From: an uncultured Neomegalonema sp.
Lineage (GTDB): Bacteria; Pseudomonadota; Alphaproteobacteria; Rhodobacterales; Rhodobacteraceae
Direction of reading: 5' to 3'
Length of the DNA: 64,000 nucleotides
Assembly: GCA_938008165.1 (NCBI GenBank)
Contig: CALLLP010000013.1
Coordinates: 1-64,000 of the forward strand
Notes under the pieces: generated by a model
What the model was told of the DNA's origin: nothing
Databases searched by the model: none
What the model saw: only the letters and a program-made list of their open reading frames with translations
Made by a program: the position numbers and the translations under genes
Part shown: positions 51,364 through 60,311 of the stretch, piece by piece
Layout: each line of letters starts with the position of its first letter
How positions within the stretch are numbered: the first letter of the stretch is position 1

Positions 51364-51989
51364 CACGGGTTTCGCTGTTGAGTGATCTGGATGTTTCACG
51401 TGAAACAATCGAGCGGTTGGAAACCTATGTCGCGCTCCTGAAAAAATGGTCGCCGAAAATCAATCTCGTCGCGAAATCGACGCTGGACGATGCTTGGGCG
51501 CGGCATGTGCTCGATTCGGCTCAGCTGATGCCTTTGATGCCGGATCATACGCGGGAGGTCGCCGATCTGGGGTCAGGGGCTGGGTTTCCGGGGTTGGTGC
51601 TGGCGATTTTGACGCGGGAGCAGGAGCGCCCGTTCAAGGTTGCGCTGGTCGAGAGCGACCGCCGGAAATCGATCTTTCTGCGCGAAGTCATCCGGGAGAC
51701 AGGCGCCTATGCGGATGTGTTGGTTCAGCGGGTCGAGCATCTCGACCGGCCTGTCGATGTGGTGACGGCGCGGGGCTTTACGGCGCTGGAGCGATTGCTG
51801 GGGATGGCATATCCGATCCTTGGAAAAGAAGGCCATGCGATCCTGCATAAAGGCGCGCGGTACGAAAGCGAATTGACCGATGCCCTCGAATGCTGGCACA
51901 TGGAGGTTGAGCACCATAAAAGCCGGATCGATCCGGCATCCGTGATCCTCCGCATCAGCGGGCTGGAGCGGCGACAGGACAAGTCATGA
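51360..51989 (+). CDS. rsmG: 16S rRNA (guanine-527-N7)-methyltransferase
   Basis: A 209-residue SAM-dependent methyltransferase (GidB). The SAM loop is [41 protein letters not shown] and [13 protein letters not shown] are family motifs. Starts in the mnmG stop (ATGA) and ends in the parA start (ATGA). A third parS lies in codons 11-16, encoding DVSRETI in a register different from mnmG. Confidence 0.96.
   Translation: MTRVSLLSDLDVSRETIERLETYVALLKKWSPKINLVAKSTLDDAWARHVLDSAQLMPLMPDHTREVADLGSGAGFPGLVLAILTREQERPFKVALVESDRRKSIFLREVIRETGAYADVLVQRVEHLDRPVDVVTARGFTALERLLGMAYPILGKEGHAILHKGARYESELTDALECWHMEVEHHKSRIDPASVILRISGLERRQDKS
51392..51407. other. parS site 3 (inside rsmG)
   Basis: A third perfect TGTTTCACGTGAAACA, within the first codons of rsmG. 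The three sites span under 2 kb and lie 0.6-2.5 kb upstream of parA. Confidence 0.95.
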
Positions 51990-52780
51990 CCGATAAACGA
52001 CGCCGCGTGATGGCGGTGGTGAATCAGAAAGGCGGGGTCGGTAAAACGACGACCGCCGTTAATCTCGGCACGGCGCTGGCCGCCGTGGGGCGAAAGGTAC
52101 TGTTGATCGATCTCGATGCGCAGGGCAATGCCAGCACGGGGCTGGGCTTGTCGCCGGAGGAGAGGCGCAGTACATCCTATGATGTGTTGACCGGCGAGCG
52201 TGCATTGCGCGAGACGATTCATACGACCCGAGTGCCGGGACTGCATATCAGCCCAGCCTCCGCCGACCTGTCCGGTGTCGATTTGGAGATTGTGGGCGAA
52301 GATCGCCGCGCGCATCTGTTATTCGATGCATTGGCCAAGGAAACCGACGCGGCCTATGATTACGTCATCATCGATTGCCCGCCATCCCTGAGCCTTGTGA
52401 CGATCAATGCGATGACCGCGGCCAATGCTGTGCTGGTGCCGTTGCAATGCGAATTCTATGCGCTGGAAGGGCTGAGCCAGTTGTTGCGCACGGTCGAGCG
52501 GGTGCGGGTTTCGCTCAATCCCGATCTGGAAATTCAGGGGATCGTTCTGACCATGTATGATGCGCGTAATCGCCTGTCGGGGCAGGTGGCGCAGGATGTG
52601 CGCGAGCATATGGGCGATGTGGTGTATAAGACCGTCATCCCCCGCAATGTGCGGATTTCCGAGGCGCCATCCCATGGCAAACCGGCGCTTTTGTACGATC
52701 ATGCCTGCGCGGGCAGTCAGGCTTATATCCAGCTTGCCAGTGAATTACTGCGCCGTGAACGCGACCTGATTGCTGCGTGA
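51986..52780 (+). CDS. parA: Chromosome partitioning ATPase ParA
   Basis: A 264-residue deviant Walker ATPase. VVNQKGGVGKTTTAVNLGTALA is the Walker A motif with signature Lys, LLIDLDAQGNASTGLGL the A' motif, VIIDCPPSLSLVTINAM the Walker B. It moves ParB-parS complexes during segregation. Overlaps rsmG by 4 bp; parB follows after 17 bp. Confidence 0.97.
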   Translation: MTDKRRRVMAVVNQKGGVGKTTTAVNLGTALAAVGRKVLLIDLDAQGNASTGLGLSPEERRSTSYDVLTGERALRETIHTTRVPGLHISPASADLSGVDLEIVGEDRRAHLLFDALAKETDAAYDYVIIDCPPSLSLVTINAMTAANAVLVPLQCEFYALEGLSQLLRTVERVRVSLNPDLEIQGIVLTMYDARNRLSGQVAQDVREHMGDVVYKTVIPRNVRISEAPSHGKPALLYDHACAGSQAYIQLASELLRRERDLIAA

Positions 52781-52797
52781 TGCTGAAAGGAGACGGT

Positions 52798-53658
52798 ATG
52801 TCGACGAAATCCTCCCGCAAGGGTCTGGGCAAGGGCCTCTCGGCGCTTTTGGGTGATGATCCGGTTCTGGATCAGAAGAAGACGCGGGATATCGAGATCG
52901 TCTCCCTGACCGAGATCGAGCCGAACCCGGATCAGCCGCGCAAGCGCTTTACGCCCGATGAGATCGGCTCGCTCGCCGCATCGATCCGTGAAAAGGGCAT
53001 CCTGCAACCGATCCTCGTCCGGCCCAATCCACGCGGGGGGGTCCGCTATGAAATCGTGGCGGGCGAGAGGCGCTGGCGGGCGGCGCAACAGGCGGCGCTC
53101 CATGATGTGCCGGTCCTCGTCCAGCACTTCTCCGATACCGAAGCGCTGGAAGTTGCGTTGATCGAAAATATCCAGCGGGTCGATCTAAACCCGATGGAGG
53201 AAGCGGAAAGCTATACGCGCCTGATCGAAGCGCATGACTATACGCAAGAGCAACTCGCCGAAGCGGTCAGCAAATCGCGCAGCCATATCGCCAATACGCT
53301 GCGATTGATGAAATTGCCGGTTCGGGTCTGCGATGCCTTGCGCGGGGGAGAGTTGACGGCGGGCCATGCGCGGGCCTTGGTCGGGCATCCGGATGCGGAT
53401 ACGATCGCGCGGGAGATTATCGCGCTGGGATTATCGGTGCGTGAGACTGAAAAGCGCGTATCGACCGAAAAGCGGGTTCAGCAGAAAGTTGCACCCCCGG
53501 CGAAGGATACCGATACGCTGGCTTTGGAGGGCGATCTCGCGGCGGCGCTTAAGGCCAAGGTGACCATCAAGCATGGTCCTGCCGGAAACGGGACAATCCA
53601 GATCACGTATAAATCGCTCGATCAACTCGATGAGCTATGCGAGCGTTTTGGGCTTTGA
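52798..53658 (+). CDS. parB: Chromosome partitioning protein ParB
   Basis: A 286-residue CTP-dependent DNA clamp that loads at parS. The start KSSRKGLGKGLSALLG, the ParB/Srx domain (IEPNPDQPRKRFTPDEI ... ILQPILVRPNPRGG ... VAGERRWRAAQQAALHDVPV), the helix-turn-helix (YTQEQLAEAVSKSRSHIANTLRL) and the C-terminal dimerisation domain are all visible. The ATG at 52798 follows AAAGGAG. Convergent with the kinase gene (7 bp apart). Confidence 0.97.
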   Translation: MSTKSSRKGLGKGLSALLGDDPVLDQKKTRDIEIVSLTEIEPNPDQPRKRFTPDEIGSLAASIREKGILQPILVRPNPRGGVRYEIVAGERRWRAAQQAALHDVPVLVQHFSDTEALEVALIENIQRVDLNPMEEAESYTRLIEAHDYTQEQLAEAVSKSRSHIANTLRLMKLPVRVCDALRGGELTAGHARALVGHPDADTIAREIIALGLSVRETEKRVSTEKRVQQKVAPPAKDTDTLALEGDLAAALKAKVTIKHGPAGNGTIQITYKSLDQLDELCERFGL

Positions 53659-53665
53659 ACAATGT

Positions 53666-56362
53666 TCATTTTTGACTGACCGCTGGTAATCTGACCTCGA
53701 AACAGGCGCCAGCATTGCCGGGCAGCAGGCGCAGACTGCCCCCGAACCGGGTGATGATCGCATGGCTGATCGCGAGGCCCAGCCCGGCCCCGGTGGTCGT
53801 TTCGCCTGCGCGCCCGCGTGAGAACTTGTCAAAGATCGCATGGGCTTCCTCGCGGGGGACGCCGGGGCCATTATCGGCGATGGCCGCAATATAGGTGCCG
53901 CCCTCCACGCGGCTTTCCACGCGGATGACCGGATCGTCCCGAACGCCGTATTTGATCGCGTTCGACAGAATGTTGATGAAAACCTGACTGAGACGAGCAT
54001 GATTGCCCATGGCGCGGACCGTCTCGCTCGTGCGGGTCATTTCTATCCGCACCCCGGCGGTGCGCGACAGGCCGAGGCAAGCGTCGAGGGCTTGGCCGAG
54101 GGCGTGTTCCGGGTCGACGGGTTCGAGCGGGCGTTCCGTATCGCCCCGCTCGACGATGGCCATATCGAGAATCTCGTCCAGCAGGCTGGTCAGGCGGATG
54201 CTCTCGGCATTGATGATGCCGATGAAGCGCTGGCGCTCTGCCGGGTCGAGATCGGGGGTCTCGGCGAGGATTTCGGTAAAGGAGCGGATCGAGGTCATCG
54301 GGGTGCGCAGCTCGTGGCTGACTTGACTGAGGAAATCGTCTTTCTGGCGGTCGAGGGTGCGCAGGCGCTCGTTTGCGGCGGTCAACTGCGCGGCTGCGCG
54401 TTCGATCTCGTCGGATTTGCGGGTGACTTCGGCGGTGTATTCCATCAGGCGGGCGGTCTCGTCGGCAATGCGGACCAGTTCGTCGAGGCTGATGGTTTCG
54501 CTGCCCGTTGCGCTCAGGATCATCGCGCGGGCCGAGGCCGCACCGACGCTGGCCGCCATACGGCGCTCCAGATGGGCGATGAAGGCATCGTCGACAGCCG
54601 GAAATTCCGTCGTTTCTCCCTTGGATGCCGCATAGCTGCGAAAGATGCCATAGGCCCGGTCCGCGCCCATGATCCGCTGGGCCAGATCAAAGAGCTGATC
54701 GGCGGAGGCGGCCCGCCCTCGCAGCGCCCCCGATCCGCCCCGGTCGCTGAAGACCCGTACGAACAGGGCCGCTTGCAGCCGCTCGATCGGGGTGGGCAGG
54801 CGCGAGAGCGATCCGAGCACGAAGGCGAGGGCGTTGAAGGTCAGGCTCCAGAATAGCGCATGCATCAACGCGTCGTCGGTCTCCAGCCCGAACAGGGCAC
54901 CGGGGCGCAGCCATGGCAGGCCCCAAGGCCCCTGCGCGGCAAAGGCATCCCATCCCGCTCCCCCAGCCAGAATATTCGGCAGGAACAGCGTATAGGTCCA
55001 GATTACCCCCCCGGCGATCAGGCCCATCAACGCCCCGCGCCGATTTGCCCCTTCCCAGTAAAGCGCCCCCAGCAAGGCGGGCAGCACCTGTGCGGCCCCC
55101 GCAAAGGCAATCAGCCCGATGGAGGCCAATCCGGCGCTTGTCGCTCCCGTCTGGAGATAGAGAAACCCGCAGGACAGGATAAAGAAGATCGCAAATCGAC
55201 GCGACAAGAGCAGGAACCGTTGGACATCGCCGCCCCCCGATAATCGCCAAGTCCGCGAGCGCAGGGCAAGGGGCATCAGGATATGGTTCGAGATCATGGT
55301 CGAGAGCGCGATGCAGGAGATGACCACCATCGACGTTGCCGATGAAAACCCACCCAGAAACGCCAGCAGCGCAATATCTGTGCGACCCGCCGCAATCGGC
55401 ATGGTCAGGACGAACATATCCGGGTTCGATCCTTCGGGCAGGATCGCCTGACCCATGATCGCAATGGGCAGGATGAACAGGCTGAGCACGAACAGATAAA
55501 GCGGAAACAGCCATGCGGCGGTAAAGAGATGCCGTTCGGTATCGTTCTCGACGAAAGTGACCTGAAACTGACGTGGCAGGCAGACGATGGCCGCCCCGGA
55601 CAGGATGATCAATCCAACCCAGCGCATCCCGAATTCGTCGCCCGAATGGGCGGTGCTCGCCGCCATGCGCTCGAACACCTCGCCCGGTCCATCCGCCACG
55701 CCGAAAACGGCGAGCAGGCCCACCGCGACCAATGCCACCAGCTTGACGAGGGCCTCGAAGGCGATGGCGGCGACAACGCCGAAATGGCGCTCATTGATAT
55801 CGACACTGCGGGTGCCGAAAAAAATGGTGAAAAGGGCAAGGCCCACCGTGATCCAGAAGGCAATGCCGACACCGGGCGCGGCAACCGCCGTGCCGGTCGG
55901 GTCTTCGCTCGCCGCGCCCAATACCTGAAAGCTGGTCGCGACCGCCTTGATCTGGAGCGCGATATAGGGGGCGGCGGCCAGCAGCGCGAGAATCGTGACG
56001 ATGGCCGCGACCGCATCGCTCTTGCCATAACGCGAGGAGACGAAATCGGCGATGGAGGTGATGCTGTCCCGCCGCGAAATCCGCAGGATCTTTCGCAACA
56101 GTGACCAGAAGCCGATGAAAACCAACGTCGGCCCCAGATAGATGGTCAGGTATTCCAGCCCGTTTCGCGTCGCCGACCCCACCGCGCCATAGAATGTCCA
56201 TGACGTACAATAGACCGAGATGGAAAGGGTGTAGACAAGGGGGGAGGCAAGCCACCGGGGCCGCCCTTTTCGGTCGCTTCCGCGATCCCCCAGAAAGGCG
56301 ATTACAAACAGCAGCAGCGCAAACCCGACCGCCGCGATCAGCGCCAGCTCGCGTAAGCTCAT
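53666..56362 (-). CDS. Sodium/solute-symporter-fused sensor histidine kinase
   Basis: An 898-residue inner-membrane protein. Residues about 1-500 are an SSS-family (PutP-like) transporter with about 13 hydrophobic segments (start LRELALIAAVGFALLLFVIAFLG; AFLGGFSSATSMVVISCIALSTMISNHI). A linker follows, then the kinase core: H-box FLSQVSHELRTPMTSIRSF with the phospho-acceptor His, N-box NILSNAIKYGV, and G-boxes IADNGPGVP and GAGLGLAIS. This is the CbrA-like class, in which the transporter half senses substrate. The response regulator is encoded two genes upstream. Substrate unknown. Confidence 0.93.
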   Translation of the reverse strand: MSLRELALIAAVGFALLLFVIAFLGDRGSDRKGRPRWLASPLVYTLSISVYCTSWTFYGAVGSATRNGLEYLTIYLGPTLVFIGFWSLLRKILRISRRDSITSIADFVSSRYGKSDAVAAIVTILALLAAAPYIALQIKAVATSFQVLGAASEDPTGTAVAAPGVGIAFWITVGLALFTIFFGTRSVDINERHFGVVAAIAFEALVKLVALVAVGLLAVFGVADGPGEVFERMAASTAHSGDEFGMRWVGLIILSGAAIVCLPRQFQVTFVENDTERHLFTAAWLFPLYLFVLSLFILPIAIMGQAILPEGSNPDMFVLTMPIAAGRTDIALLAFLGGFSSATSMVVISCIALSTMISNHILMPLALRSRTWRLSGGGDVQRFLLLSRRFAIFFILSCGFLYLQTGATSAGLASIGLIAFAGAAQVLPALLGALYWEGANRRGALMGLIAGGVIWTYTLFLPNILAGGAGWDAFAAQGPWGLPWLRPGALFGLETDDALMHALFWSLTFNALAFVLGSLSRLPTPIERLQAALFVRVFSDRGGSGALRGRAASADQLFDLAQRIMGADRAYGIFRSYAASKGETTEFPAVDDAFIAHLERRMAASVGAASARAMILSATGSETISLDELVRIADETARLMEYTAEVTRKSDEIERAAAQLTAANERLRTLDRQKDDFLSQVSHELRTPMTSIRSFTEILAETPDLDPAERQRFIGIINAESIRLTSLLDEILDMAIVERGDTERPLEPVDPEHALGQALDACLGLSRTAGVRIEMTRTSETVRAMGNHARLSQVFINILSNAIKYGVRDDPVIRVESRVEGGTYIAAIADNGPGVPREEAHAIFDKFSRGRAGETTTGAGLGLAISHAIITRFGGSLRLLPGNAGACFEVRLPAVSQK

Positions 56363-56592
56363 CCGCTATCCGCCTCGTCCGCTTTTCTCAGTCGCAGGGC
56401 GATCAGCAGCGCCGCTCCGATCAGGGCGAACCACAGGCCGAACAGATAGACCACGATCAACGGGATGCCGAACACCCCAAGCGCAGGCCGTGCAAACAGG
56501 CCGACCAGTGGCGGCATCAGCAACAGCACGCCAAAGATCGGTACGATGATCGCCAGATCATGTGCGCGGGATGATGGGTCTTCCTCAGCCAT
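56359..56592 (-). CDS. Small two-segment membrane protein
   Basis: A 77-residue protein with two hydrophobic helices (AIIVPIFGVLLLMPPLVGLF and IPLIVVYLFGLWFALIGAALLIAL) and charged ends. Its start overlaps the response-regulator stop by 8 bp and its stop overlaps the kinase start by 4 bp, so the three genes are translationally coupled. Small membrane partners are known for SSS-type transporters (YhdT/DUF4212-like), and it may be an accessory of the transporter half. Family not recognised with certainty. Confidence 0.75.
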   Translation of the reverse strand: MAEEDPSSRAHDLAIIVPIFGVLLLMPPLVGLFARPALGVFGIPLIVVYLFGLWFALIGAALLIALRLRKADEADSG

Positions 56593-56965
56593 GGGCAGCG
56601 CCGTTCAGCAGGCGCTCGACGGCGGCGACAACCTCGTCATTGGCAAAGGGTTTCGTGACAAAGGCATCGACCCCCAGATCCTGCGCTGTCTGCCGGTCAT
56701 TCGCCTGTCCCTTTGCGGTCAGCATCAGGATCGGCAGTGTCCGGGTCTCCTCCTCGGCGCGCAATTGTTTGAGGATGTCAAAGCCCGACACCTTCGGCAA
56801 CATCAGGTCCAGCACCAGCGCGTCAGGCTGCATCCGGCGCACCATGACGAGTGCTTCGGCACCGTCAAGGGCAAGGCTGACCTCATGCCCCGCGCGCGTC
56901 AGCAAGAAGCGTAAGGACTCCGCGATATTGCGTTCGTCTTCTGCGATCAGGACCCGCTTTCCCAC
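56585..56965 (-). CDS. Single-domain response regulator
   Basis: About 126 residues, essentially only a receiver domain: KRVLIAEDERNIAESLRFLL (acidic pocket), ALVLDLMLPKVSGFDIL with the phosphorylatable Asp, ILMLTAKG (Thr) and VDAFVTKPF (Lys). It has no output domain, so it may act by protein contact or as a phosphate carrier. I prefer the GTG at 56965, preceded by GGGGGG at 10 bases; the ATG at 56998 (137 residues) is an alternative. It is first in the RR-small protein-kinase operon and its cognate kinase is two genes downstream. Confidence 0.88.
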   Translation of the reverse strand: MGKRVLIAEDERNIAESLRFLLTRAGHEVSLALDGAEALVMVRRMQPDALVLDLMLPKVSGFDILKQLRAEEETRTLPILMLTAKGQANDRQTAQDLGVDAFVTKPFANDEVVAAVERLLNGAAHG

Positions 56966-57030
56966 GGTGATCGTTCCCCCCCGGTTTTTTCTTTTCATTT
57001 CTGCCCGAAGAACGCCGAATGTCCAGTTTT

Positions 57031-58581
57031 TCAACGCATGTTCGTGCGGATCGAGGCTTCTTGGCGGTGGGCGCAGTCGGCGCGGGGGCAGAGAAGGCAG
57101 GTTGGCCCGACCGGATCGGCGCGCCCGGTCGAGCCGAGATCGAGACCGTCGGAATAGATCAGCCGGTCGGCATGGACGATCTCGCAGGCCAGCATCAGCG
57201 TATAGGTCGGACGGGTCTGGCCATAGGCGCTGGCCTGTGGGCGGGTGGCGCGGGCGAGCATGAAAAACCGTTCCCCATTGGGAAATTCCGCGATTCGGGC
57301 GATGCGCAGGTCCGGGGTCTGCATCGCCGAATAGACCGCCCAGAGCGGGCACGCCCCCCCATGGCGGGGCATTGGCAGGCGCGGCAGCGGGAACCGCTTG
57401 GTCAGGTATCCGGCGGCATTGGCGCGCAGCATGGCGAAGGGCACGCCTTCGGCTCCGGGGCGGCGCAGGGTGGTGAAGCGATGGCAGAGTTGCTCGGCGC
57501 TGGCCCCTATCCGCACGGTCAACGCGTCGATGTCATAGCGCAGCGTCTCGGCGGCATCGTGAAAGGGGGCATAAGGCATGGTGATGGCGGCGGCAGTATA
57601 GGCGGCGAGCGCCCGCATGGCACGGATGCGTCCGGCTTCGGAGGTCAGTTCCGGCGCATCCGCGATCTCCGCTTCGATGGCCTCGGTCGCTTCCAGCATC
57701 GCGATCCGGCGGGCCAATTCGAATCGCAGGGTTGCGGGGGCGGCGGAGGGGGCGACGGTCAGCCTTCGGTTATCGGCATCGAAGACACTGGCACGGGGCG
57801 CGTCGTTCTGCGTTATCCGGTGCAACGCGACGTCGTGCCGTTCTTCCAGAAACGTGGCGAGGGTGGCCGTATCGGGGGCATCGCCGAAGCCGAGACCCTG
57901 TGCCACCTCCTCCAGCGCGGGAAAATGGTTCGAGCGGCGATAGAGGAAATCATCCACCTCTTCGGGGGCGGTCAGGCCCGACACGTCGGTCTGTCCCGCT
58001 TCGAAGGCCCGCGCGAGAGTCTGCGCCACATCCGACAGGCGGGTCGCTTCTTCCTGAAGGATCGCGTCGAAGCGGGCGCGTTGATCCTGTTCCATATCCG
58101 GTGCATCGGCCAGAATATCCGCGACCGAGCGAATGGCCGTGGCCGAAGCCAGCATATCGTTGACCGAGGCATCGAGCACGGGGTCTTGATTGAGCCGGTT
58201 TGACAAGGCCGAGATTGTCCCCTGATCACGCTTTGTCGCGCGGTGCAACGAGAGCAGGGCGCGGGCCCAGGGTTCATGCCGGGCCAAGAGGTCGCGGGCG
58301 CTTTCGGGGTGGGGACTGGTCCCTTCTTCGACGGTTCCGGCGGCGATTTCGGCCAATTCGTCCAGAACGCGCCGCTCCTGCGCGCCATTGAGCGCCCCCG
58401 GCTCGATCCCCAGCGCCTCGGCCAGACGATTGAGCAACGAGCCGCCGATGCTGCGCTTGTCATGTTCGATCAGGTTGACATAGGAGACGGAGATGCCCAG
58501 CGTTTTGGCGAGGGCCGTCTGGGTAATCCCCAGTTCGCGCCGCTGTGCCCTGATGCGGTGTCCGATGGGAAGGGTGGCCAC
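57031..58581 (-). CDS. XRE-family ScfR-like short-chain fatty-acid regulator (DUF2083)
   Basis: A 516-residue regulator. N-terminal HTH (GHRIRAQRRELGITQTALAKTLGISVSYVNLIEHDKR), a long helical middle, an ImmA/IrrE-like region that lacks a clear HExxH zinc motif, and the C-terminal DUF2083-type Cys motif (GPTCLLCPRADCAHRQEASI). In Rhodobacterales such proteins are ScfR/PccR-type regulators of propionyl-CoA and glyoxylate metabolism. GTG at 58581 gives MATLPIGHRIRAQ and is favoured over the longer frame from 58638. TGTAAA/TTTACA repeats lie just upstream. Confidence 0.88.
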   Translation of the reverse strand: MATLPIGHRIRAQRRELGITQTALAKTLGISVSYVNLIEHDKRSIGGSLLNRLAEALGIEPGALNGAQERRVLDELAEIAAGTVEEGTSPHPESARDLLARHEPWARALLSLHRATKRDQGTISALSNRLNQDPVLDASVNDMLASATAIRSVADILADAPDMEQDQRARFDAILQEEATRLSDVAQTLARAFEAGQTDVSGLTAPEEVDDFLYRRSNHFPALEEVAQGLGFGDAPDTATLATFLEERHDVALHRITQNDAPRASVFDADNRRLTVAPSAAPATLRFELARRIAMLEATEAIEAEIADAPELTSEAGRIRAMRALAAYTAAAITMPYAPFHDAAETLRYDIDALTVRIGASAEQLCHRFTTLRRPGAEGVPFAMLRANAAGYLTKRFPLPRLPMPRHGGACPLWAVYSAMQTPDLRIARIAEFPNGERFFMLARATRPQASAYGQTRPTYTLMLACEIVHADRLIYSDGLDLGSTGRADPVGPTCLLCPRADCAHRQEASIRTNMR

Positions 58582-58603
58582 GGGTGATCGCCTCGTTCGG
58601 TTT

Positions 58604-58669
58604 TGTAAATCTTTTACATTATCTTGATGATGACACAATAAATTTTTACAAAATCAGACAAGATTTACA
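58604..58669. promoter_or_regulatory. TGTAAA/TTTACA operator cluster of the ScfR-like regulator
   Basis: A 15-bp palindrome TGTAAATCTTTTACA (58604-58618) followed by TTTTTACA (58643-58650) and TTTACA (58664-58669). It sits 23-90 bp before the GTG of the regulator, in an AT-rich patch shared with the divergent ABC transporter gene. Consistent with autoregulation; the bound protein is inferred. Confidence 0.5.
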
Positions 58670-58780
58670 ATGCCTTCTTGAGAGTTTGACGGCGCTATCC
58701 TAAAGGTCGCTGTGATGTGACGGACGCTGAGCGCCTTTACACCAAGAATAACGATAGAATCCTTTTGGGAGGAAACCGAT

Positions 58781-60157
58781 ATGACGTTCTCCAAAACCAC
58801 AATTGGCCGTCGTGGCCTGATCAAGGGCGGCGCTGCCCTCGGTGTTGGCCTTGCCGCGCCGACCTTTTTCGACAGCCGCTCCTTCGCGGCCGCCCATAGC
58901 GGCTACCTGAATGCCCCCACGGGCAAGAGCGTAACGCTCGGCTTCAACGTACCCCAGACCGGCCCCTATGCCGATGAGGGCGCGGACGAGCTGCGCGCCT
59001 ACAAGCTGGCCGTCAAGCACCTGAACGGTGAAGGCGACGGCGGCATGATGAACACGATGATGATCGACGGCGGCAAATCCGCGCTGACCGGCAACGGTGT
59101 TCTCGGCAAGAAAGTCGAATACGTCACGGGCGATACCCAGACGAAATCGGATGCCGCCCGCGCATCGGCCAAGTCGATGATCGAAAAAGACGGTGCCGTG
59201 ATGATCACCGGCGGTTCGTCCTCCGGCGTTGCGATCGCTGTGCAGGGTCTCTGTCAGGAAGCGGGCGTGATCTTCATGGCCGGTCTGACCCACTCGAATG
59301 ACACGACGGGTAAAGACAAGAAAGCCAACGGCTTCCGCCACTTCTTCAACGGCTACATGTCCGGTGCCGCTCTCGCACCCGTGCTGGAGAAAATGTACGG
59401 CAAGGAGCGCAAGGCGTATCACCTGACCGCCGATTACACCTGGGGCTGGACGCAGCAGGAATCGATCCAGAACGCGACCGAAGATAAGGGTTGGGAAACC
59501 GTCCAGAACGTTCTCACCCCGCTCGCAACCACGGATTTCTCGTCCTATGTCGCGCCGGTTGTGAATTCGGGTGCCGATATTCTGGTCCTGAACCACTATG
59601 GCGGCAACATGGTCAACTCGCTGACCTCCGCCGTTCAGTTCGGTCTGCGCGACAAGGTCGTCAACGGCCATAACTTCGAGATCGTCGTGCCGCTCTACTC
59701 GCGTCTGATGGCTCAGGGTGCTGGCGAAAACGTCAAGGGCATCTTCGGGTCGACGAACTGGCACTGGTCGCTGTCGGATGAAGGTTCCAAAGCGTTCGTT
59801 CAGTCCTTCGGTAAAGAATATGGCTTCCCGCCCTCGCAGGCCGCGCATACCTGCTACGTCCAGACGCTGCTCTATGCAGATGCCTGCGAGCGCGCCGGAA
59901 CCTTCAACCCATGCGGCGTTGTCGAGGCCCTCGAAGGTCTGGAATTCGACGGCATGGGCAACGGCCCGACCCTCTACCGCGCCGAAGACCACCAGTGCTT
60001 CAAGGACGTTCTCGTCGTGAAGGGTAAAGAAAACCCCGATTCCGAATTCGACGTTCTCGAAGTGGTCGAAGTCACGCCTCGCGCACAGGTCGAATACGCC
60101 CCCGATCACCCCATGTTCGCTGGCGGCGATCTCGGTGAGTGCAATCCGGGCGCATAA
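58781..60157 (+). CDS. Branched-chain-amino-acid-type ABC transporter substrate-binding protein
   Basis: A 458-residue periplasmic binding protein. The N-terminus TTIGRRGLIKGGAALGVGLAAP carries a twin-arginine-type RRGLIK before the hydrophobic stretch, so export may be by Tat. The mature chain is a Peripla_BP_6/LivJ-type two-lobe protein (VTLGFNVPQTGPYADEGADELRAYKLAVKHLN; DGAVMITGGSSSGVAIAVQGLCQEAGVIF). GGGAGG lies nine bases before the ATG. It is the first gene of the transporter operon. The ligand (amino acid, amide or other) is not determinable. Confidence 0.93.
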   Translation: MTFSKTTIGRRGLIKGGAALGVGLAAPTFFDSRSFAAAHSGYLNAPTGKSVTLGFNVPQTGPYADEGADELRAYKLAVKHLNGEGDGGMMNTMMIDGGKSALTGNGVLGKKVEYVTGDTQTKSDAARASAKSMIEKDGAVMITGGSSSGVAIAVQGLCQEAGVIFMAGLTHSNDTTGKDKKANGFRHFFNGYMSGAALAPVLEKMYGKERKAYHLTADYTWGWTQQESIQNATEDKGWETVQNVLTPLATTDFSSYVAPVVNSGADILVLNHYGGNMVNSLTSAVQFGLRDKVVNGHNFEIVVPLYSRLMAQGAGENVKGIFGSTNWHWSLSDEGSKAFVQSFGKEYGFPPSQAAHTCYVQTLLYADACERAGTFNPCGVVEALEGLEFDGMGNGPTLYRAEDHQCFKDVLVVKGKENPDSEFDVLEVVEVTPRAQVEYAPDHPMFAGGDLGECNPGA

Positions 60158-60165
60158 GCTCCCTT

Positions 60166-60197
60166 GCCGCGCCGGATCAACCGGCGCGGCATTTTTT
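60166..60197 (+). terminator. Terminator/attenuator after the substrate-binding protein gene
   Basis: A perfect 10-bp stem GCCGCGCCGG / CCGGCGCGGC (60166-60175, 60181-60190) around ATCAA, followed by ATTTTTT. It lies 9 bp after the stop and would make the binding protein more abundant than the membrane and ATPase subunits. Confidence 0.9.
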
Positions 60198-60311
60198 CGG
60201 GACGATGCCCCGGCATAGACCCGACCCGACCGATCATCAAAGACAAGACGAAAGCGGACGTGACCGCGCCCTTGAGGGTGCGGCGCATGAGGGACAAGTG
60301 CGAGGATTCCA

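Noticed and set aside
53840-54856. A 338-residue + strand frame inside the histidine kinase gene.
   Set aside because: Opposite strand carries conserved H, N and G boxes; this frame is a GC-rich shadow.
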